DNA of 64,000 bases. Origin: Arthonia radiata (Eukaryota > Ascomycota > Arthoniomycetes > Arthoniales > Arthoniaceae). The notes below the pieces were generated by a model. It had not been told where the DNA came from, searched no databases, and saw only the letters and a program-made list of their open reading frames with translations. A program made the position numbers and the translations under genes. Each line of letters starts with the position of its first letter. Within the stretch, counting starts at the first letter, position 1. The stretch is from assembly GCA_002989075.1 (NCBI GenBank), contig PSQN01000016.1, positions 1,469,346 through 1,533,345 on the forward strand. The letters are read 5' to 3'. This document shows positions 24,649 through 34,686 of this stretch, in pieces.

Positions 24649-25311
24649 TCACCTGTGGCCGCCTCGCTTGGTCAGTGTCCCCTTTCCCTTGCGGATGGGC
24701 TTCTTCAATTTATCAAGGAAGGTGAGACGTGCGGCACGAACATCATCCGTAGTTGCACGACCAAGGGCCTTTGTCTGTTCGTTGCCGTTCTTGTCGCCTT
24801 GATCATTAGACTAAGTAGACCATTAGTAGCGGATTATTCGGCTACAGGCAGTACCGGCACTCACTTCAGTGGAAGAGCCGAGACGGTGGCCCGTTATGCG
24901 CTTCGAAGTGACGCCGCGAGTCTTGCGTTTCTTGGCTCGATGCTCGTCGTCGGAACCGTCTTCGTCCTCGGGATCGCTAAGCTCGTCGAACTCCTTCTGC
25001 AGCAAAGAGGTTGCTTTGCGCTTGGCCGGACGCTAGAATACGTCAGCTGTCTCATACTCCACTCAGATGGGAAGATATGTACTGACGTCTCCACTGACTC
25101 TGGGGTTTCCCGTGCGCGCCGTGTCTCCGTCGTCCTCGCGATGCTTAGCGGTGGATGACAGGCCCGCCTGCTCGTTGGCCTCATAGATCAAGGAGGCGAC
25201 GAAGTCTTCGTCGTAAACCTTTAGTGAGGCTTTGGCATCGACGTTGTGCTGTGAGTCTTCGGTGTTTGTGTTCTTGTGCTTCCTTGATTCAAATAGGTCG
25301 AAGTATGCCAT
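24649..25311 (-). CDS. uncharacterised acidic/basic protein, probably nuclear
   Basis: Exons 25311-25087, 25032-24865 and 24810-24649 give 184 residues. Donors are GTCAGT (weak) and GTGAGT; acceptors are TTCTAG and CTTAG. An alternative first donor 15 bases earlier would also keep frame. The N-terminus is MAYFDLFESRKHKN. Segment KVYDEDFVASLIYEANEQAG looks folded. It is followed by an acidic run (DPEDEDGSDDEH), a basic nuclear-localisation-like run (AKKRKTRG) and KLKKPIRKGKGTLTKRGG. I do not recognise the family. After the TGA at 24651-24649 the same frame stays open for 51 more codons to a TGA at 24495-24493 and looks protein-like, so the native C-terminus may be longer (see findings). Confidence 0.7.
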
Positions 25312-26184
25312 CTTGACTTAAGTGGGGTGTTAGTCACTGCAATGATGATACTGTTACTGTGGAAAGTCTCAGGCCGGAAGTTTCTTGAGAGTTTTTGACG
25401 GCGAAGAAGGGCCCAAAGGGAGCGAAGGAGGGAGCGGCTTTGAACACCTCATGCAGCATGGACTCGCCCATAACAGAAAGCATATGCGTACTCTTAATGC
25501 CTTCACCTGCATCTTATGCACGCTTTCCTCAGCGTCTTGACAAGTACAATTTGTTTGGCATTTCACCCGCAACTGATGAAAACTGCTCAGGTGACAAAGA
25601 TACACGAGAAAGAGCGAAGCCTGCTGCGCAAAGGCGGACATTGAAGGAGAAAGCCACAGCCGAATACGGTAAAGAAAAAATTGCGATCATTTTGTTTCTT
25701 TGACAGACAGTGGTTTTACCAGTGAGAAACGATACGATTATCAGAGGCCGCTTCTGAACCGAGTCGTGAAGAGCGACGTTCCTCTTAGATTCGACAGAGC
25801 CGACTGGCTGATACAAGTCGGCTTGCAGTAGTCCAAGTCCTTGCCATGACTAAAGTTTATTCAGTACAAGCCCACAAAGTGTGGCAAACCCACCTCGACG
25901 CCTCACCAGACCACCTTGCCCTCACCGTTTCATTTCTGGATATAAGGCTTGTTATTCTGGGATTGCACCCAGCTCTACGAAAATGTGTAGCGCAGTCTTG
26001 ACATGTAGAAGCGCCCGCCTGACGCGAATTTCACAATTCAGTCCAGTATACTAGTCATGATCAAGGCACTATCCTGGGCCTGCAAGCCAATCTAGTTCCG
26101 CTAATAGTCGTACAGTCGGTGTTGATACAGATATTGACACAGAATCTTACAAGCACGGGTCTTCCATCAGCTTTTCCCCTTTCC
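25312..26184. other. intergenic, no gene supported
   Basis: This is the upstream region of the gene above plus the 3' flank of the next minus-strand gene. Frames at 25369-25816 lack features. Confidence 0.5.
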
Positions 26185-26696
26185 CTAGATGCCGTAGCTG
26201 CCATTCACGGTGAACGTCTGATCCTCCTCCTTCCACCGGACATTCACATTCTTCCCAGTCACGTTCATATCATTGTAACGCGCGCTGGCGACGATGTGTT
26301 GCTTTGCGACCGTGCGAGCAAAGTCCTCGATCTCGAATTGCATGAGTTTCTTGGGCTTCTTGGCGTCAGCCGGCTGGCCTGTGAGGACGTTGAAGCCTTG
26401 TGTGGAGGGTAGCGCGCCGGAAAAGCTGAATTTGGCGCTAGCGGTCTTGCAGGAGGCTTTCCACTAGTGTTTCGTCAGCTCGGACTTAATTCCCAATGCA
26501 TGTGAGGAGCTCTGCAAGCGCTCACTTTCATCTGACTTTTGATGCCTTTCACCATCAGTATCCTGGCGCGGTCCGCTTTCTCCTTTGCTAGCTCTTCAGT
26601 CATATCAGTGGTCGTGCTTGAGGGGATGACTGCCGTCGCCGCAGATGACAGGGCGTTCTCAAGGTCCTCTTCCAAAGTTTGGATCTTGGCAATGAG
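26185..26696 (-). CDS. uncharacterised coiled-coil/beta protein, 5' end unresolved
   Basis: Two exons are clear: 26696-26526, which begins after a CATAG acceptor, and 26463-26185, after a GTGAGC...CACTAG intron. The first encodes a helix (LIAKIQTLEEDLENALSS) then AKEKADRARILMVKGIKSQMK. The second encodes a beta-rich end with WKASCKTASAKFSFSG, ASARYNDMNVTGKNVNVRW and a final FTVNGSYGI. No ATG suits the start. A preceding helix-like frame (ELDALQTYVEAEQEHF, about 26770-26720) probably belongs to the gene through a further intron, but I could not fix the splice site. The domain pattern is not one I can name. Confidence is good for coding status and low for the 5' structure. Confidence 0.6.
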
Positions 26697-27216
26697 CTAT
26701 GGGACTAACGTCAGCAAAAATGTTCTTGTTCAGCCTCCACATAGGTTTGAAGAGCATCCAACTCGACTGATTCAAAGCAGTGCCGGCAGACGAGAAGCTG
26801 AGTAAATCATAAAGAGGTACACGAGCGCATGCCGCTGGGGCAAAAAGCCCAAAGCCCCTCGGCAACGGATCCCGTCGTGCACCATACCCCTGTGCTACCG
26901 CATCACAAGCAATAATGACTGACGATCCATTGACCCAACCACAAAGAGCAACACGACAACGAGTCCTCAATTTATGAGACACCAATTACGCTATAAAGCA
27001 CTACATGCGGGCTGCGTCTGATTAATTCGGTCTCCTGTCAGCGTCCAGTGATGCTTCTGGAAGCGTAACACAAGCCTTCCGTCAGAAACCCACTGAAGTG
27101 ATGCGGAATGCTCTCGCTGCCTTGCTTTCCTTCTTTCTTTCCTCTTCGTCATTCATAGTCGTTCTACTCCGTATTGTAAATAACCATCTGAAGAATCGGG
27201 GCCTATAGCTGCTGCT
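26697..27216. other. unresolved 5' part of the preceding minus-strand gene and intergenic DNA
   Basis: The start codon of the gene ending at 26185 should be here, together with its promoter. Nothing else is supported. Confidence 0.45.
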
Positions 27217-27720
27217 ATGGAAGCCTATAGTCAGCCTCTTCATCACATTACTTATACAGCCGACGGCACAATAAGAGGCGATCGAAGCCCTCTCTTTACC
27301 AAGGAGCACGCGAGAGCGAACGTGAGCAAAGATCATCACTATTACATCGGTGGTAATCAAGAGCGGCTCAACTCCAAGTGGTATAATCCCAAGCCGTATT
27401 GTGAAGACGGAAAGACGTTCATCGGTGTGACGAGAAACTATACTGGATCTGATACGAGTGACGTGCAGTCCACTCTTGCTCGATTTGCCGCTATGATCGA
27501 CCACGGCCGACCTTGGCATTGCGTGTGGAAGCAAGAGCGTGCACCGTCGTCTCATCCGGGCGACTCCATCACATGGCGTGGCCAATGCAAGACCATCGAA
27601 CCTGAGGAGAGATACTTTGCATTTACAGAAGGGCATATCGACAGCACCAATCTTCATGAATCCGGAATTCGTCGAGCCCTCCGCTCGACTGTATGGCGTC
27701 GGCTGCTGTGGCGAAACTAG
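27217..27720 (+). CDS. hypothetical protein, 167 aa
   Basis: A single open frame starts at MEAYSQPLHHITYTADG. It has balanced composition with many aromatic residues, Asn and Gly (NPKPYCEDGKTFIGVTRNYTG), which is what a real protein usually looks like. No domain or signal peptide is recognised. A longer 297-codon frame on the opposite strand (27975-27082) is Arg/Ser/Val-rich, as antisense shadows tend to be. I prefer the plus frame but cannot exclude either or neither. It may extend through an intron past 27720. Confidence 0.4.
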   Translation: MEAYSQPLHHITYTADGTIRGDRSPLFTKEHARANVSKDHHYYIGGNQERLNSKWYNPKPYCEDGKTFIGVTRNYTGSDTSDVQSTLARFAAMIDHGRPWHCVWKQERAPSSHPGDSITWRGQCKTIEPEERYFAFTEGHIDSTNLHESGIRRALRSTVWRRLLWRN

Positions 27721-28499
27721 AAAGATCAGCTGTGTTTCGGAGCGCGCGGCGCCTTCGCATGGCTGTTTGAGCTCCTGTACGCTGTTTGTAACGATGAGTG
27801 GGTCATGAACGTCTGCACGATGTTTCTTAGCTGAGAGAGCAGGCAGATCTGAATTAAACTGCGAGTTGAGCAAGCTCTGTGGTTGTCGACCACATTTTAT
27901 ACTTGCCCTATCGTCCGCGCCATCAGCTGCAACAACAATTCTTACCCCGACTGCATCCATGACGGTTACGAGCATCGCGATAGAAAGCTATGACCTAGCA
28001 ACACTCAAGGCCGCGTACAGCCGTGGTTTGGGGCGCAAGGGGCCTGCGGTGCGCAGAGCTATGTTGGTGGCGAGAAGGCCAGCCCAAAGCACCACTGCGA
28101 AAATAGACGCAACGAATGTGAACTTGGTCATCGTTACAGAGCAAGAAAAAGGCAGCGCTGAGCGAAAAAGGGTATTTGCTCCACACATCAAATTGCCATA
28201 CGTCATTTTTCAAATTGCGGCTTGGGACGGAGCGGTTGTTTACCTCTTCGAAGCTTGCTACACCGCCTCCTTTCGGCGCCCTCGAATGATACCCATCCCA
28301 CGCACAAGGCCATCAATGTGACAATCGGATTCGCTAGGCAACGACAGTTTCTGAAACCTGACGCGACTATGGCGAGTCACAGTCGCATTGCTCTCGTGAT
28401 CTGGGTTGCCCTTCTCACAATCGACATCTCCTTTCGATGCTACTGGAACACTCACAGCAACGATACTTGCGTCTCCCAAGCTAAGTCCACCTCAATACC

Positions 28500-28572
28500 C
28501 GCATTCCAAAAGCAGAACATGCTTGTGTGCGTGCTCTTTCAGAAGGGAGTGTGCTGACATGTGGCGCTCTAG
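28500..28572 (+). repeat. introner-like sequence, 3' part
   Basis: It contains CATTCCAAAAGC, TTTCAGAAGGGAGTGTGCTG and a CTCTAG end. It aligns with the 3' half of the 12131-12286 copy and with the 3' end of the intron at 10989-11131. Its AG is immediately followed by GTAAGT of the next copy. Its 5' limit is not determined. Confidence 0.55.
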
Positions 28573-28697
28573 GTAAGTCTACAGCCTCCACGCTATCTTT
28601 TCTATTGTTGCCGAGCGGCCTTGCGGTCGTCAAAATGGAGGCGCTGTCTGACTGGGTGCTCTTTGAGACTGCATTGTGTTGATGGTCAGGGCTTTAG
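28573..28697 (+). repeat. introner-like sequence, complete intron-like unit
   Basis: The 125-bp unit begins GTAAGTCTACAGCCTCCAC and ends GGGCTTTAG, with ATTGTGTTGATGG in the branch position. It shares TCTACAGCCTCCAC and the GTCGTC-AAATGGAG core with the 12.1-kb copy. It also shares its 5' end with the introns of hsp78 and the coiled-coil gene. No flanking coding exon is recognisable. Confidence 0.6.
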
Positions 28698-29147
28698 GAA
28701 CTACAGCATCTTCTACATCATTACAGACGGTCAGTGATCAATTCCCCAGTCTTGCAAGGCCCGCGCTGAAACTAGGCAGCTACTCCGTGATGATATGCTG
28801 CTGATACTGTCATGGATACTCGTGTTTGTGGTGCTCAGATTCAACATCCGTCTCATCCTGAATGGTTGAAGATACTCCCACAACACATCCTCTCACATGA
28901 GGGAAGCGCACACACGTTGCAATGAGGTCATTATGGTGCGCGATGTGGCATGGAAGATGGGGCTGAAGAGTGAGAGCTGCTTGCATGTGCTGTTTAGCCG
29001 GCAGCATACCCCAACGATGAACGGGTGACACGTGGAAAGTACATCACTCTGATGCGATTGCTATGAAAGTCACAGCGAGCCACCATTGTTCTTTGCACAC
29101 TTGTCTTTCTGATTGAACACACACAAACACGGCGAAAACATTCGATT

Positions 29148-29453
29148 ATGCGATTCAACGTCTTCACTGCGATCGCCGCGTTGTTCATCGTTGGACTTGC
29201 GCTTGGTCGATCCACCGCATCATCCAACACAATCATTCAACGCCTTCAACTGGTTATGTCCGATCCTGCAGACTTGTTGCAATGGGCCGGCATAGTCAAG
29301 CTAAAGACGATGGGCCACAAGGCGGCCGCTGCAACTGAGAACAATGCTGTACTGAGTAGCTACAGAGTCCATGTGAACCAACCCTTCAAAGATCTATGTT
29401 TGCGGGATGCTATCCCTGAGACGCCAGACGAGTCGAAATGGCGAAAAGTCTAG
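29148..29453 (+). CDS. small secreted protein candidate, 101 aa
   Basis: The frame starts MRFNVFTAIAALFIVGLALG, a textbook signal peptide with likely cleavage around residue 20-25. It continues with RLQLVMSDPADLLQWAGIV and ends DESKWRKV. Only one cysteine is present in the mature part, so it is not a cysteine-rich effector. It sits in a gene-poor stretch, a common location for species-specific secreted proteins. No family is recognised. A CACACAAACACGGCGAAAACA leader precedes the ATG. Confidence 0.55.
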   Translation: MRFNVFTAIAALFIVGLALGRSTASSNTIIQRLQLVMSDPADLLQWAGIVKLKTMGHKAAAATENNAVLSSYRVHVNQPFKDLCLRDAIPETPDESKWRKV

Positions 29454-30926
29454 ACTGTGTCCATCTACGGATGCTATCAGTCTCCCCTTGTATTCCATTT
29501 GTTGATGTTGATACGTAGAGCATGTCAATATTATCGGGGTTTGTTAGCGAAGATGGCATGTCAGCAACAGAGAGCCAACGAGGTTAGCAGATTGAAGGAG
29601 TGCGAGTTTTTCAAGACTGGGCTGGTTGAGCAGCACTTTAGTGATAGATTTCTACCGCTATTCTCACGAATCTGATGGCTGTAGTCATGGTGTTGCAGCT
29701 ACTGGCGCGGAAGAAAGAGTGGACGCGTCCAGACACGCCAGGGTGCAGTATGTACCCTGCATGCCCACCGCCTTCGTGTCTGTCGAGGTCGCCAGTGGTC
29801 GCGTCCCAGGACGTATACGTAGCTGAAACACGATATGCAATCTGGGTTAAAACTCCGACCCTTACAAATGTCCGGAGCGTTTCATTCTGCTTCAGAAGAT
29901 CTGCCGACGTGGCGATATCCGGCGGCTCGGCGGCCCGCTTCGATACCGCGGCGGGCTAGTGATGTCATTGGCCCTCGCACAGCTCGGGTCTCGCATCGGG
30001 CACAATATTGTGTCCAAAACGTGACTGCCAAGTTGATGCATCTGCATTATGTTAATGCGATTTCTGGCTATCATAACTTTGAAAATGCCTCCAACACGCC
30101 TTGTTTTTGAGGATCGAAGAACCGTGTGTACTCGGAGGAGCCGTGTAGTAGATGCGAAGGATGCCTGCTGATGCCTGTGAGCGCAAAATAGCCCACACAG
30201 CCGGCTTGTTACGCCAGTATGAAACGCGGTAGGTGCACGACCAAAAGAATGCGTACAGGCCATGACATCCGATTTGCTGCTACGCGGTAAGCACAAGCGG
30301 TGCGAGAGCACCTTGTCACTTGTGGCTGTATTAATTCATTGCACAGTCTGTCTGTGCCGCCGCATCAGTGGTTGTATCCGTCTGATATTCCATTTGCATT
30401 TCGACCCTACTTCTGACAGCGCGGAAGAAGACAAATCTGCAGATACCTTGTTATGTTAGCGTTCTTTGTAGGGCCGCGGACTCTCAACACGGGTATGATC
30501 GCACACCAGGAGTAGGCCAGCGGCATTCCCATGGACACGAGCTTCGCTTTGTCGCAAGTGTGAACATCATGTCAAGACCTTGCATTCCTCGACGCAGTTC
30601 AGCAGGTGCCTGGGTCATCGCAAGACATATCACTGGGTCAAAAGTATCCACGGTTCTGTGGTGGGGCTGTTACCAGGAAAGCGTGATGACCGTTGTCCCT
30701 TCACCAAGCTCGATCTGCGAGGCTGGGACAGAGCTGTAGATAGGTGGCCTCCCCGTGAAATGCGTCATTGAGTCATCCCCTTCTCGTGCTGCTCTCTTTA
30801 AGACGTCGTACTATCACCCTTGTATAGCCTGTCAACTTTTGCTCAACACCGACAGCTTACCATACGCAGCTGACTCTCTAAGTCAATAGCAGACCACGTA
30901 CCATACCTTAGGCAACCTTTAATATT
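29454..30926. other. intergenic, no gene supported
   Basis: Several short frames on both strands are visible without leaders, domains or splice support. The last ~100 bases are a C/T-rich leader to the gene at 30927. Confidence 0.5.
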
Positions 30927-31418
30927 ATGTCCGACAGTGAAACTCCAGACCCGAAGAACCTCCCGAAGAACCATCCACACCTTCCACACCTTCCACACCC
31001 ATACAAGGACCTGCGTGAGTGGCTCGCAGCGGGCCAGCCCGTCGAGGAGACAGATGTGGAGCCGGCGGACGGTGGTGGTCGGAAAGGTATATTCAAGAAA
31101 GCAAAAGAGGTATGCTTATTTCCCAAACCCCCAATGGCCATAGCGGGCAAGCTGCTGACTCTCTGACAATAGGCGCTGACTGGACGAGGGACCGAGGGAG
31201 TCTCGGAGTACGAATTTGAAGCCAAGGCCCAGTACTATCGAGACCACCCTGGGTTCAAGAAGAGAGTTGACGCTCGCGTTGGGGAGCTGCATGCGGCAAA
31301 GCAGAACCGTGAGGAGATAGAGTCAAAAACCGATGCCCAAGTCAAAGGCAAGAAAGACACTGCGAAGTTTGGGCTGGGTGAGGGGAAGGGCGGTGACTAT
31401 GGGAAGCTCCAAGACTAG
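30927..31418 (+). CDS. small uncharacterised hydrophilic protein, 142 aa
   Basis: Exons 30927-31109 and 31173-31418 join in phase across a 63-bp intron (GTATGC, GCTGACT branch, CAATAG). The N-terminus is MSDSETPDPKNLPKN followed by a repeated His-Leu-Pro segment, encoded by three near-identical CCACACCTT units. Then come YKDLREWLAAGQPVEE and RKGIFKKAKE. Exon 2 gives EYEFEAKAQYYRDHPGFKK and a Lys/Gly-rich tail. Charged and mostly helical, it has no signal or membrane segment. Clean splicing with good codon flow supports a real gene. Function unknown. Confidence 0.7.
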
Positions 31419-32125
31419 GAACATGGACGGATTTGCCGTTGTTTGGCAAACCCTTTCACGACTTTTGTCAGCCTTCTTGAGTAGTATGCGGTTTCCATTC
31501 GTCGGCACTGAAAGCAGGTGGCGTGGTGAGCTTAGAGCAAGTGCGCAACCGGTGAGCAAGGCGATATCGTCCCATTGCACCGCTTAATGGCATTCGTAAG
31601 ATCTTGCACTGGCGACTGTCGACCTGCCCTGCAGATGAAGAGCCATGTCAATGAGAAGGTGCTGTCGGTTATAGGTCCCAAGGTCGGCTGCAAGTCAGCA
31701 AGAACCAAATGTGTCCCCTTACACTGTGAAGCGTACTTGCGCAGGCAGAGCACTTTGACGAGTTTGTAGCTGGCGAATCAAAGGCACCAAGGTGTGAGAG
31801 TACTGACGAGGCTGTAGATGAGTGTCGACCTCCGCATACCACGCACTTCAGTTACTCAGCCGGCTCAAGGTCGAGCGCACATATCTGGCACGCTCCGTTT
31901 CCAAACCATCCAAACCGAGATCGGATAGCTGGCATCACCGATATCCGTGGAATAAGTGAGGTTCAACATCCGTTTCAGAAACTCAGGGAAGGTGCTCCAT
32001 ACTCACTCGGCCGAGAGGTAGCTGAGTGACGTCGCGGCCGCCAAACTCGTCTAAAGCTCTCCCATACAAGCCTTATCTAGTGTTATAACTTTCGAAAACG
32101 GCGACGCCGGTCAAAGAGTGCAATC
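31419..32125. other. intergenic, SMP-30 gene promoter side
   Basis: No supported gene. Short frames only. Confidence 0.5.
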
Positions 32126-33364
32126 ATGGCTGGTATTAAGCAATACAATATCTCTAAGCCGTACCTCGACATCAAATGCGAGCTAGGTGAAGGACCGCAC
32201 TATGACGAGCGTATCAAAGAGTTCCGTTTTCTGGATGTTGACGGCAAGAAGATGTATAGACACTAGCCTCAGTTTGAGGAACTAGTTCAGCTGAAATAGA
32301 CCACAGTCACTTCATAGACCCATCGAAGGGCCCATCAACGCTCCGCACGATCTCCCACCCCGACTTCAAAGTAGGCGTCACAGCCGATATCGAAGGGAAT
32401 GAGGATGAGTTCGTGGTTGCTGCTGAGACTTCGTTCGGCGTCCTGAACAAGCACACCGGCGAGTATCGTTCGCTCAAAGAGTTCTGGGTAAGTCTTAGAG
32501 CACGTACATATTCAGATCGAAGCTGTTCGATCATCGCGTTCGCTGCCTGTCCGCCGGCGCTGACTTGAAGATACCCTGCTTTAAGCATGTTGTTGCTAGT
32601 ATGGTTGCTGTGCAGAAACTGTATGCTGAACTCCACCAGGCAGGCGACCCAGAGGCCAAAACAAAAGCGAAACGCTGCCGCATGAACGACGGGAACATCG
32701 ATTCTGCTGGCCGGTGAGTACACGCTCTGTGGATCAGACAAATGTCCATACTTCGAGCAGTCTTCTCAATTAATGAGTATCATACTCACCCCGTGATAGC
32801 TTCTGGGCAGGCACCATGGTCGACCCGCAGAAAGACAGCCTAGACGGCATGATGAACCCCGGCGACAAGACCAATGCCCTCTTCCGCCTCGACCCCGATC
32901 TCTCACTCCACAAGATCCACGACGGCGGCGTTGTCCCCAACGGCATTTCCTGGACCTACGACGACAAGACCATGTACTACACAGACACGCCCACTGGCAT
33001 TCTCAAGTACGACTATGACAGTGCCTCGGGTACCATGAGCAATCGTCGCGTGTTCCTCAAATCTGAACTGGATCCCAAGAAGATGGCGGCGCCAGATGGC
33101 CACGTCATGGACGAGCAGGAGCACCTGTGGGTTGCCATGCACGGTGCTGGCAAAGTCGTGCGAGTGAATCCTCAAGGCGAGATCGTAGCGGAGGTCCTGG
33201 TGCCGGATGCGCCGAAGGTGACGTGTCCGTGTTTCGTGGGAACAGAGCTGTGGATTACTTCGCTTGGTGCGGGTCCGGACGAGGGCGAGCATGGCGGTGC
33301 ATTGTTCAAGATCGACGTTGGGATCAAGGGCAAGAAGAAGAACCTGTTCAAGCTCAACAAGTGA
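32126..33364 (+). CDS. SMP-30/gluconolactonase-family protein
   Basis: Four exons (32126-32253, 32307-32487, 32616-32713, 32800-33364) join in phase to 323 residues. The first junction uses the CCACAG acceptor and gives DVDGKKIHFIDPSKGPSTL, the family pattern. The metal-binding triad of SMP-30 is present: Glu22 (GEGP), Asn183 (VPNG) and Asp235 (APDGH). Also seen are MNDGNIDSAGRFWAGTM and TADIEGN. These six-bladed propeller enzymes hydrolyse sugar lactones using a divalent metal; the protein looks cytosolic. The stop at 33362 overlaps a GTGAGT. Splicing there to 33413 would continue the frame about 40 codons, a variant I consider less likely. Confidence 0.92.
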
Positions 33365-33858
33365 GTGCAAAGCTTGTGCGTCAGTACATAGCGAGGAGTT
33401 GGGCTCTGATACAGGTGCTTTCAGGGGATCGAGGCTCTAAACAATGACGCAAGGGAAACGATGGCACGATTTTATGATATAGATACAACCAAGCAGAACC
33501 AGATGCTGCTACTGTCATTGGAGATGAAATCATGAGCAGCGTGCTTCGATCGAATGTGAAATTCATGTCTCTGTTGATGCCCACCACACCTCCTGCAGGA
33601 CCCTCTGCCAAGACCCAGCTGCATCGGGCGAAACCGTAACAGCTCCGCTGACTAAGCAGGCCGCCTTTCATCCAACCTTCCCCGACCTCAAGCAAGCTTC
33701 AACGCTATCGCATCGGACTTCCCTACCAGCGGCGCACGCCTCGATCGCATCCCTTTTCTTCCCCACTCAAGAACAACACACTCCACAGCGCCATAGCCGA
33801 CCACCAACACCCTACCCTCCGTCCCTCCAATCACTTCCACAACGTAGCCGCGTCAACC
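33365..33858. other. intergenic, promoter of the complex I subunit gene
   Basis: Strongly C/T-rich from about 33720 to 33858 with several CACTCC/CACC runs, a common layout upstream of fungal housekeeping genes. No gene is seen. Confidence 0.55.
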
Positions 33859-34353
33859 ATGACCACCGCCCTCCGCACCCGCGCCCTCACCCTCCGCCTC
33901 CTCCCCCGAACGACCCTTACAGTCACGCAAAGACCTCCACACGTCCCCTCCACAGCACGCGCCTTCACAAGCACACCCGCGTCACGCAGCGGCGACGACC
34001 ACGGCTCACATTACGATCCCTCGGGCGGCTGGCTCTGGGGCATCCCCCCGGGCCAGAAATACGAGAAAGAGGGTTGGGAGCGCATATGGTACTATGGGTT
34101 CTTTGGGAGTTTGGGGCTGGCGAGCGTGGCGTATGCTTTTAAGCCGGATACGAGGTATGTTCTTTCTCTATGCGCTTTCTGGTGGATTGGGAGGTCTTTT
34201 CTACCGGATTGCTTGGGTAGAGGTGTATTTGAGGTTGGCTGAGTGATAGCATGCTGACATTGTAATAGTATTGAGACGTGGGCACTAGAAGAGGCGACGA
34301 GGCGGCTGCAAAAGGAGGGAATCTTGCCGGAGCAGGAGGTTGAGGAGTCATGA
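33859..34353 (+). CDS. mitochondrial complex I ESSS subunit (NDUFB11 homolog)
   Basis: Exons 33859-34154 and 34269-34353 (GTATGT, TGCTGACATT branch, TAATAG) encode 126 residues. The first ~45 residues are Arg/Ser/Thr-rich with no acidic residues, a mitochondrial presequence. Then come HYDPSGGWLWGIPPGQKYEKEG, WERIWYYGFFGSLGLASVAYAF (a single membrane span) and KPDTSIETWALEEATRRL, characteristic of the ESSS/NDUFB11 family. This accessory subunit sits in the membrane arm of NADH:ubiquinone oxidoreductase. The 3' flank meets the convergent transporter gene about 330 bases away. Confidence 0.92.
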
Positions 34354-34686
34354 CGAGCGCAGTGATGGGCGTGTGGTATAGGGCAAGTTCATATCAGAGA
34401 AAACTGCCTGCGCAAGCAAACGGGCAGAATGCTGGGTACAAAATTGTATGGCTGAGGTACGGACATAGACACAATGTGTATACACTCCAGAGCATCCGCC
34501 TATCTATGTGTAAGATTCCACAATACACGCCTCCCATTTGACGACAATACGGCATGACACAACGCTTGAGATGGAGAGCATTTGGCGTTGACATGCTGAT
34601 AGATGGCCGAACAATGATGGAAGTCTGTCCAACGCACGCTTTATTGCGAGTCTGTTCTCCGCAATCTAGACCGCCATCTGGGCGCT

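Larger units (their letters stand above)
27721..29147. other. gene-poor region with introner-like copies
   Basis: Only short frames are seen. Two begin with hydrophobic leaders: 28131-27988 on the minus strand (MTKFTFVASIFAVVLWAGLL) and 28369-28557 on the plus strand (MASHSRIALVIWVALLTIDI). Neither has other support, and the second runs into the introner-like repeat. The repeat copies at 28500-28697 are listed separately. Confidence 0.45.

Noticed and set aside
27082-27975. 297-codon minus-strand frame opposite the 27217 gene
   Set aside because: Arg/Ser/Val-rich composition without motifs, typical of an antisense shadow. The plus frame is more protein-like.
28369-28557. 62-codon secreted protein candidate
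   Set aside because: Its second half is the introner-like repeat and its stop lies inside it, so the frame is probably fortuitous.
33361-33412. Intron at the SMP-30 stop codon extending the protein
   Set aside because: Donor and acceptor look acceptable, but the protein already has normal family length at 33364 and the extension has no family pattern.
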